A stretch of 6,083 nucleotides of DNA from Acidobacteriaceae bacterium. GTDB lineage: Bacteria > Acidobacteriota > Terriglobia > Terriglobales > Acidobacteriaceae. Of the stretch, positions 1 through 3,936 are shown piece after piece (the first letter of the stretch is position 1; every line of letters starts with the position of its first letter). The stretch is from the NCBI GenBank assembly GCA_003132825.1, contig PKYX01000543.1, forward strand, positions 2,293-8,375, written 5' to 3'. The notes under the pieces were generated by a model that did no database searches, had not been told where the DNA came from, and worked only from the letters and a program-made list of their open reading frames with translations. Position numbers and translations under genes: made by a program.

Positions 1-1444
1 GCTGCCGCGAAATGCACCAGTCCGGCCGGGTGGCGATCATGTTCGAGATGCGCTCCTCGCCCCAGGCCGGATCCCATTTCACTTTCTTGACTTCCTCGAG
101 CGACCGGCTGCGCAGGGTGCCGCCGCCTTCGAGCGCCGTCTCCATCGAAATGAACCACTGCTCGGTGGCGCGGAAAATGATCGGATTGTGACAGCGCCAG
201 CAATGAGGATAGGAATGCTCCAGCTTTTCCGCGTGCATCAGCACGCCCCTCGCCTTCAGCAGTTCGATGATCGGAGCGTTCGCGTTAAACACCTGCAGTC
301 CGTCGTATTCCGGCAATCCATTGTGCAAGCGCCCGCCGGCATCGACGTCGCATCCGGGATCGAGTTTGTACTTGGTTCCGGTTGCGAAGTCCTCGGCCCC
401 GTGCGCCGGCGCCGTGTGGACCACTCCGGTGCCGGTATCCATGGTCACGTAATCGGCCAGCACTCCAAGGATGGGGCGGTCGAGAAAGGGATGCGAGAAC
501 TTTCGATACTCGAGTTTGCTGCCGGGAAACCGGGCCAGCGGGCGCGGGGCCGCGAGTCCCACTTTTTCACTGAACTGGTTCGCTAGCTTCTCGGCCACGA
601 TGTAGACTTCGCCGCCAGATTCGAGCGCAACATACTGTTCGCCAGGATGGAACGCCACCGCCATCGAGGCAGGCAAAGTCCAGGGGGTGGTGGTCCAGAT
701 CACGGTGAAGACTTTCTTTCCGGCCAGCGCTGCATCCAGGGTGCCGGGGTCATCCGCGAGCGGATACTTCACCCAAACCGTGGGGCTGGTGTGGTTTTCG
801 TATTCGACTTCGGCCTCGGCCAGCGCCGTCTCGTCGTAAATGCACCAGTAGACCGAGCGCAGTCCCTTGTAGACGAAGCCCTTCTCAAGAAACGCGTAAA
901 GGGTCGCCAGCACCACCGACTCATAGTCGGGCGTCATGGTCGAGTACGGCTGATCGAAGCGCCCGAACACCCCGATGCGCTTGAACTGCTCGCGCTGCAG
1001 ATCAAGATACTTTTGGGCGTACTGGCGGCATGCCGCGCGCACGTCCAACTTCTGCATCTGGAGTTTCTTCCCGCCCAGTTGCTGGTCCACTTTGATCTCG
1101 ATGGGCAAGCCGTGGCAGTCCCATCCCGGGACGTAGGGCGAGTCAAATCCCGCCATGGTTTTCGACTTGACGATGAAGTCCTTCAGGCACTTATTGAGGG
1201 CGTGGCCCAGGTGAATCGGCCCATTAGCATACGGCGGTCCATCGTGTAAGACATAGACGGGGGCGCCTTTCCGGGTCTCGCGGATGCGCTCGTACAGCTT
1301 CATCTTTTCCCACCGGTCCAGCAGCTTGGGTTCGTTCTGCGGCAGGTTGGCTTTCATGGGAAAGCCGGTTTTGGGAAGGTTGATGGTGGATTTCAGCTCG
1401 AACGACACTAAGTGGTTTTCCCCTAAAATAGTTGTTTTTTTCAT
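1..1444 (-). CDS. ileS: Isoleucyl-tRNA synthetase, N-terminal 481 residues (3' end outside window)
   Basis: Class I aminoacyl-tRNA synthetase that charges tRNA-Ile with isoleucine in the cytoplasm and clears mischarged valine. Reading leftwards from 1444, the protein carries the N-terminal motif NLPKTGFPM (residues 22-30) and PPYANGPIHLGH, whose HLGH (78-81) is the class I HIGH signature. It continues with GWDCHGLPIE (107-116), the CP1 editing motif TTTPWTLP (251-258) and the editing segment TGTGVVHTAPAHGAED. Asp352 of that segment matches the editing aspartate of E. coli IleRS (Asp342). The window ends after WCISRQ, so the KMSKS loop and anticodon-binding region lie beyond it; the E. coli enzyme has about 940 residues. 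The start is taken at ATG 1444, with AGGA upstream. An in-frame ATG at 1456 would add four residues. A start at 1357 would delete the conserved N-terminal motif. The gene is divergent from tonB. Identity is very secure. Confidence 0.97.
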   Translation of the reverse strand, partial: MKKTTILGENHLVSFELKSTINLPKTGFPMKANLPQNEPKLLDRWEKMKLYERIRETRKGAPVYVLHDGPPYANGPIHLGHALNKCLKDFIVKSKTMAGFDSPYVPGWDCHGLPIEIKVDQQLGGKKLQMQKLDVRAACRQYAQKYLDLQREQFKRIGVFGRFDQPYSTMTPDYESVVLATLYAFLEKGFVYKGLRSVYWCIYDETALAEAEVEYENHTSPTVWVKYPLADDPGTLDAALAGKKVFTVIWTTTPWTLPASMAVAFHPGEQYVALESGGEVYIVAEKLANQFSEKVGLAAPRPLARFPGSKLEYRKFSHPFLDRPILGVLADYVTMDTGTGVVHTAPAHGAEDFATGTKYKLDPGCDVDAGGRLHNGLPEYDGLQVFNANAPIIELLKARGVLMHAEKLEHSYPHCWRCHNPIIFRATEQWFISMETALEGGGTLRSRSLEEVKKVKWDPAWGEERISNMIATRPDWCISRQ

Positions 1445-1502
1445 TATAGGGAGCATCCTGAAGGACGTCCATTCGGGGGACTGGCGCCCCCGGCCGGCCC
1501 GG

Positions 1503-1512
1503 GAGGTACCTC
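1503..1512. repeat. Perfect 10-bp palindrome in the ileS leader
   Basis: GAGGTACCTC reads identically on both strands. It lies about 60 bp upstream of the ileS start, next to a very GC-rich stretch (1475-1503) in which GGGGG and CCCCC can pair across ACTGGCG. It could be a protein-binding site or part of a structured leader. A palindrome of this length can also occur by chance in GC-rich DNA, so no function is claimed. Confidence 0.3.
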
Positions 1513-1533
1513 GGAAAAGCACTGTCGAAAAGC

Positions 1534-1561
1534 AATAGAAAGCGTGTACAATTTCTGGAAA
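1534..1561 (-). promoter_or_regulatory. Weak candidate ileS promoter
   Basis: On the minus strand, TTTCCA (1561-1556) and TCTATT (1539-1534) are separated by 16 bp and each match four of six positions of the sigma-70 -35 and -10 consensus. This would give an ileS leader of roughly 80 nt. The -35 element would overlap the 17-bp palindrome at 1557-1573. The match is weak and acidobacterial promoters are poorly defined, so treat it as a suggestion. Confidence 0.2.
1547..1552 (+). promoter_or_regulatory. Candidate -10 element for tonB
   Basis: TACAAT differs from the sigma-70 -10 consensus at one position and lies upstream of the tonB leader. No good -35 box is seen at 16-18 bp; the best is a poor TGTCGA at 1523-1528. 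Transcription would start near 1559, within the 17-bp palindrome, giving a leader of about 210 nt that contains all the hairpins described downstream. Confidence 0.3.
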
Positions 1562-1573
1562 GGTGACCTTTCC
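1557..1573. promoter_or_regulatory. 17-bp perfect dyad (8-1-8), possible operator or 5'-end hairpin
   Basis: GGAAAGGTGACCTTTCC is a perfect inverted repeat of two 8-bp arms around a central G. It sits just downstream of the candidate TACAAT box and would span the tonB transcription start. On the other strand it overlaps the candidate ileS -35. Position and symmetry fit a dimeric repressor site acting on one or both divergent genes, or a hairpin at the 5' end of the tonB mRNA. The symmetry is observed; the role is inferred. Confidence 0.4.
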
Positions 1574-1578
1574 CGAGG

Positions 1579-1617
1579 CTGAGAGCATCTAAGCTACTCA
1601 GAATCAATGCTACTCAG
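1579..1617 (+). promoter_or_regulatory. Potential leader hairpin with alternative pairing in the tonB 5' region
   Basis: CTGAGAGCAT (1579-1588) can pair with ATGCT-A-CTCAG (1607-1617), giving ten base pairs with one bulged A and an 18-nt loop. The loop contains the first repeat copy, whose CTCAG (1597-1601) can instead pair with CTGAG in a five-pair stem. The longer stem should be favoured. Whether the switch is used is unknown. The GGCTGAGA start resembles a thiamin box, but the rest of that riboswitch is missing. Confidence 0.35.
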
Positions 1618-1624
1618 AATTAAT
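1593..1624 (+). repeat. 16-bp tandem duplication, two copies with one mismatch
   Basis: GCTACTCAGAATCAAT (1593-1608) is followed directly by GCTACTCAGAATTAAT (1609-1624), identical at 15 of 16 positions. Each copy carries CTCAG, which can pair with CTGAG at 1579-1583, so the duplication creates two alternative partners for the same upstream strand. It could also act as a pair of direct-repeat protein sites spaced 16 bp apart. Confidence 0.75.
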
Positions 1625-1667
1625 CGGGATCGGCCGGCGGCGGACGGTGGAGCTGCGGCCAGATAGA

Positions 1668-1732
1668 TTGCGTGCGTGGCATGCAACTTGGCGGCCCGCG
1701 TGCTCATCAAGCTGAGCAGAAGCGCAGCTGCG
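1668..1732 (+). promoter_or_regulatory. Cluster of three potential hairpins before tonB
   Basis: Three inverted repeats lie in series. TTGCGTGC/GCATGCAA (1668-1675 with 1679-1686) gives eight pairs including one G-U around a GTG loop. TGCTCA/TGAGCA (1701-1706 with 1713-1718) gives six pairs around a six-base loop. CGCAGCTGCG (1723-1732) is a perfect palindrome. They end about 36 nt before the tonB start codon, which has no good Shine-Dalgarno sequence, so leader structure could affect translation. This is inference from sequence symmetry only. Confidence 0.3.
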
Positions 1733-1768
1733 GTGTAGGTTGCGCCAAGATCGAACACGGCCATATTT

Positions 1769-2773
1769 ATGTCGACCAAACCGATCAACCCCAGCGAAAC
1801 TTCCGCAGGCGATGCCGTGCCCGAACTGAACCTCCTGCCCCAGGCCTCGCTCGAGGAGTCGCTCTGGAAGTCGCTGTTTCGCAATCTGGACGACCTCTTC
1901 TTTCCGAAAAAGCTGCCGCCGCTGGTGCTCGAATCAAAGCCGATTCCGGTCAAAGACATCTGGGGCTTCTACAACAACAAGAAGAACGGCGCTCTCGGTT
2001 CTACCCTGGCGCACATCCTATTGCTGGTCGTGATCATCGGCGGCACCATCCTGGCGAAGCGCATGGTGCAACGGATCGTCAAGCCGCAGGAAGTGGTCAC
2101 CCTCATCGAGCCCGGCGATATTCCTCCGCTTCCTCCGTCGAAGACCAAAGTTGGCGGCGGCGGCGGTGGCGGCGATCGCGACAAGCTGCAAGCCAGCAAA
2201 GGCAAGTTGCCCAAGCTCGCGATGCAACAGATTGTGCCGCCCATGGTCGTGGTGCGCAATCAGAATCCGAAGCTGACGGCCGAGCCGACGGTGGTCATTC
2301 CTCCCCAGATCAAGTTGGCCATGAACAACCTGCCCAACCTCGGCGATCCCATGTCGGCCGTTCCCGGACCGCCCTCGAACGGAACGGGCTCGGGCGGCGG
2401 TATTGGTTCCGGCTCCGGTGGCGGCGTTGGCTCGGGTGAGGGTCCAGGCGTCGGTCCCGGTCGGGGCGGCGGCATTGGGGGCGGAGTCTTTCGTGTCGGC
2501 GGAGGAGTCTCCCCGCCGAAGACCCTGTATGCGCCCGATCCGGAATATTCGGAGGAAGCCCGCAAGGCCAAGTTTCAAGGCACTTGCGTGCTCTGGTTGA
2601 TTGTGGGGCCAGACGGCCGCCCGCGCGATATCCACATCGCTCGTAGCCTTGGACTGGGTCTCGATGAAAAGGCAATCGAAGCAGTCAAGCAATGGAAATT
2701 CGAGCCGGCCATGAAAGACGGCAAGCCAGTGGCGGTGCAGATCAATGTGGAAGTGGATTTCCGCCTGTACTAG
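1769..2773 (+). CDS. tonB: TonB-family energy transducer (334 aa)
   Basis: Inner-membrane protein that, with ExbB/ExbD, passes proton-motive-force energy to TonB-dependent outer-membrane transporters. It has a cytoplasmic head (1-75), one membrane helix (about 76-96, ending in basic residues), a periplasmic linker, and a TonB C-terminal domain (252-334). That domain shows the family pattern PEYSEEARKAKFQGT, LGLGLDEKAIEAVKQWKFEPA and a final beta strand EVDFRLY. In the helix, Ser78 and His82 keep the S-x3-H spacing of E. coli TonB Ser16/His20, residues tied to ExbB/ExbD coupling. Two features are unusual against E. coli: a head of about 75 rather than about 12 residues, and a glycine-rich linker instead of a proline/lysine-rich one. 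ATG 1769 is the only start after the in-frame TAG at 1736; its ribosome-binding site is weak. No exbB/exbD is in the window, so the partner complex is encoded elsewhere. The exact substrate receptor cannot be told. Confidence 0.92.
   Translation: MSTKPINPSETSAGDAVPELNLLPQASLEESLWKSLFRNLDDLFFPKKLPPLVLESKPIPVKDIWGFYNNKKNGALGSTLAHILLLVVIIGGTILAKRMVQRIVKPQEVVTLIEPGDIPPLPPSKTKVGGGGGGGDRDKLQASKGKLPKLAMQQIVPPMVVVRNQNPKLTAEPTVVIPPQIKLAMNNLPNLGDPMSAVPGPPSNGTGSGGGIGSGSGGGVGSGEGPGVGPGRGGGIGGGVFRVGGGVSPPKTLYAPDPEYSEEARKAKFQGTCVLWLIVGPDGRPRDIHIARSLGLGLDEKAIEAVKQWKFEPAMKDGKPVAVQINVEVDFRLY
2153..2173 (+). repeat. Seven consecutive glycine codons (GGC/GGT tract) in tonB
   Basis: Residues 129-135 are all glycine, encoded by six GGC codons and one GGT. 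The tract lies shortly after a proline-rich segment (residues 117-123) on the periplasmic side of the membrane helix. A near-perfect trinucleotide repeat can change length by slippage in whole codons, which would alter linker length without breaking the frame. Confidence 0.8.
2381..2506 (+). repeat. Gly/Ser low-complexity linker repeat in tonB
   Basis: Residues 205-246 consist mostly of glycine with serine, valine, isoleucine and proline, built from imperfect GSGGG(I/V)G-like units just before the C-terminal domain. The DNA is correspondingly repetitive (GGC/GGT-rich). It is likely a flexible or extended spacer across the periplasm, taking the place of the Pro-Lys repeats of enterobacterial TonB. 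Confidence 0.75.
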
Positions 2774-2790
2774 GGCGCGATCGGGCGCCC
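2773..2790. terminator. Possible weak terminator hairpin between convergent tonB and murI
   Basis: GGGCGC (2773-2778) and GCGCCC (2785-2790) form a six-pair all-GC stem around GATCGG, starting on the last base of the tonB stop codon. It lies in the 35-bp spacer between two convergent genes and could serve either. No T-run follows on the plus strand (a C-rich stretch does), so it does not meet the classic intrinsic-terminator pattern. Confidence 0.3.
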
Positions 2791-2808
2791 CCTCGTCCCC
2801 CGCCGCTT

Positions 2809-3642
2809 CTATTCTTTCAAGTCCACGTGCTGCACATCTTCAATCGGACGACCCAGGAACCTCGCCCCCAGACGGCGAAATTTCTCCGCCGAATCGGTAG
2901 CGAAGAAGCGGAGAAGGGTCGGGCGCAAGCGCTCCTGTGGCGGCGCGACCGAAGGCGGAGCTAACCGTAGCTGTTCAGCGACCACTTGTGCCGTGGACTC
3001 CGCCGAGTCCACAATGGCCGCATGCTGGGGGGCGACGCGCCGCAGCACCGGCTTCAGTAGCGGATAGTGGGTACAGCCGAGCAGCAGCACATCCGCGTTC
3101 GCGAAGCCGTCGGTGAAAACCTCCTCCAGATAAATGCGGGCCACCTGCTCGGTAACAGGATGGTCCACCCAGCCTTCCTCAACCAGAGGCACCAGCAGGG
3201 GACAGGCTTTCTCGCGGGCCTCGAGGCCCCGCATTTCGAGTGCCCGCAAGTAGGCATGACTCCCAATCGTCGCTTCGGTTCCTATGACGGCCACCTTGCG
3301 ATTCTCGCTGACCATCGAGGCGCGCTCCGCCCCCGGATCCACCACCCCGATCACCGGAACGCTCGATGCGTCACGAATCGGATCGAGAGCCAAGGCCGTG
3401 GCAGTGTTGCAGGCGATGACCAGCAAACCCGCCCCATGCTGTTCGAGATACTGCGTGGCCTCGACCGCGTACTTCGCAACCGTCTGGGCGGATTTCGATC
3501 CGTAGGGCAGCCGGGCGGTGTCCCCGAAATAGAGATAGTCAGCGACTGGGATAAGTTCAAGTAAAGCTTTAAGTACAGTGAGGCCGCCAAAGCCGGAATC
3601 AAACACGCCGATGGTGGGTCGCCGCATGGGAGCGCTTATCAT
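2809..3642 (-). CDS. murI: Glutamate racemase (277 aa)
   Basis: Cytoplasmic cofactor-independent enzyme converting L-glutamate to D-glutamate for peptidoglycan synthesis. The protein has the full Asp/Glu racemase signature: IGVFDSGFGG with Asp15 and Ser16 near the N-terminus, the PYG motif (47-49), the first catalytic cysteine in ACNTATA (Cys78), and the second in LGCTHYPLL (Cys190). The length fits the usual 255-290 residues. The start is set at ATG 3642; a second in-frame ATG at 3627 (MRRPTIGVFDSG) gives 272 residues and is equally possible, as neither has a good Shine-Dalgarno sequence. The frame stays open upstream to an ATG at 3828, but that would add 62 residues unlike the family, across DNA filled with inverted repeats, so it was rejected. 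It is convergent with tonB and divergent from the VWFA-related gene. Confidence 0.95.
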   Translation of the reverse strand: MISAPMRRPTIGVFDSGFGGLTVLKALLELIPVADYLYFGDTARLPYGSKSAQTVAKYAVEATQYLEQHGAGLLVIACNTATALALDPIRDASSVPVIGVVDPGAERASMVSENRKVAVIGTEATIGSHAYLRALEMRGLEAREKACPLLVPLVEEGWVDHPVTEQVARIYLEEVFTDGFANADVLLLGCTHYPLLKPVLRRVAPQHAAIVDSAESTAQVVAEQLRLAPPSVAPPQERLRPTLLRFFATDSAEKFRRLGARFLGRPIEDVQHVDLKE

Positions 3643-3655
3643 AGCTTGGATTGGG

Positions 3656-3679
3656 GGCCGGAGGCAGTATTCCCCGGCC
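3656..3679 (-). promoter_or_regulatory. Potential hairpin just before the murI start
   Basis: GGCCGG (3656-3661) and CCGGCC (3674-3679) form six G-C pairs around a 12-base loop; after a one-base bulge, two more GG/CC pairs are possible. It ends 13 nt before the murI ATG at 3642, so it could mask the ribosome entry site. It shares bases 3678-3679 with the next inverted repeat, so the two full stems are mutually exclusive at their edges. Confidence 0.35.
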
Positions 3680-3702
3680 AGAAATCTCCGGTGGGTTTCT
3701 GG
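3678..3702. repeat. Perfect 7-bp inverted repeat, 11-bp loop, in the murI leader
   Basis: CCAGAAA (3678-3684) is the reverse complement of TTTCTGG (3696-3702), separated by 11 bases. It directly abuts the next palindrome at 3703 with no spacer, which suggests a designed tandem hairpin or a short mobile REP-like unit rather than chance. Confidence 0.5.
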
Positions 3703-3717
3703 GAGGGCAATGCCCTC
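3703..3717. repeat. Perfect 7-1-7 palindrome in the murI leader
   Basis: GAGGGCA-A-TGCCCTC is a perfect 15-bp dyad with one central base. With a one-base centre it is more natural as a DNA operator for a dimeric regulator than as an RNA hairpin. It lies about 60-75 bp upstream of murI and more than 200 bp upstream of the VWFA-related gene. Regulator unknown. Confidence 0.45.
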
Positions 3718-3923
3718 GAACGGCGACGGATGGGCCGTACACCCCGCATATGGCGCTCCCCGTCTTGAAGCACACCGTCTCCATGATTTCGACCCTCTTG
3801 ATTCGCTCACCGCCGGCAGACGAAGCATCGGCGCAAGAATTGGCGACGGACCAGGGCGGATGGGTCGAGTGATGGCGAATATTTCTTACGGTTGTCTTGT
3901 TTTGTGTCTTAAGAGCAAATTCG

Positions 3924-3930
3924 GGCGAGG
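3924..3930 (+). promoter_or_regulatory. Ribosome-binding site of the VWFA-related gene
   Basis: GGCGAGG ends six bases before the ATG at 3937 and includes a GAGG core that can pair with the 16S rRNA tail. It supports the chosen start together with the in-frame TAA at 3910. Confidence 0.6.
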
Positions 3931-3936
3931 CCTCTC

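Larger units (their letters stand above)
1445..1768. other. Divergent ileS-tonB intergenic region with many inverted repeats
   Basis: About 320 bp with no credible gene; open frames crossing it are unrelated to known proteins and continue out of frame into tonB or ileS. It must hold the promoters for both genes. Visible structures, left to right: a perfect 10-bp palindrome GAGGTACCTC (1503-1512) in the ileS leader, a candidate -10 box, a 17-bp palindrome, a 16-bp tandem duplication, and hairpins at 1668-1686, 1701-1718 and 1723-1732. I see no tRNA, no T-box consensus (no AGGGTGGNACC-type sequence) and no complete riboswitch that I recognise. Confidence 0.6.
3643..3936. other. Divergent intergenic region between murI and the VWFA-related gene
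   Basis: About 294 bp with no gene I can support. Open frames crossing it on both strands give arginine/proline-rich translations with no recognisable family. The murI-proximal part (3656-3717) is packed with perfect inverted repeats. The part near the VWFA-related gene holds an AT-richer stretch (3877-3920) that may contain promoter elements, but no convincing -35/-10 pair was found on either strand. Confidence 0.5.

Noticed and set aside
647..1249. Plus-strand open frame of 200 codons antisense to ileS
   Set aside because: ileS on the opposite strand has unbroken conserved motifs across the whole span, so this is a shadow frame.
1445..1560. T-box leader controlling ileS
   Set aside because: No T-box consensus or antiterminator sequence is visible on the minus strand, and such leaders are mainly known from Firmicutes and some Actinobacteria.
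1575..1625. Possible thiamin (TPP) riboswitch because of GGCTGAGA
   Set aside because: Only the first conserved box is present. The downstream CCTGATCTGG-type box and the closing stem are absent, and the neighbouring gene is not a thiamin gene.
1672..2439. Long plus-strand open frame of 255 codons overlapping tonB
   Set aside because: It is an out-of-frame reading of tonB with Arg/Gln-rich low-complexity translation and no family resemblance; tonB has clear domains in its own frame.
2018..2692. Long minus-strand open frame antisense to tonB
   Set aside because: This is a by-product of GC-rich codon use in tonB; the translation is Ala/Arg/His-rich with no recognised motif.
3643..3828. N-terminal extension of murI to an ATG at 3828
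   Set aside because: It adds 62 arginine/proline-rich residues unlike any glutamate racemase, and the DNA there is filled with inverted repeats. The family signature starts directly after the ATGs at 3642 and 3627.
3722..3864. Repeated GGCGACGGA (3722-3730 and 3842-3850) and GGATGGG (3728-3734 and 3858-3864) words
   Set aside because: Short words of common composition in GC-rich DNA with different spacing; not enough to call a repeat element.
3651..3872. Small plus-strand open frame between murI and the VWFA-related gene
   Set aside because: No recognisable family, no good ribosome-binding site, and its first part coincides with the inverted-repeat block.
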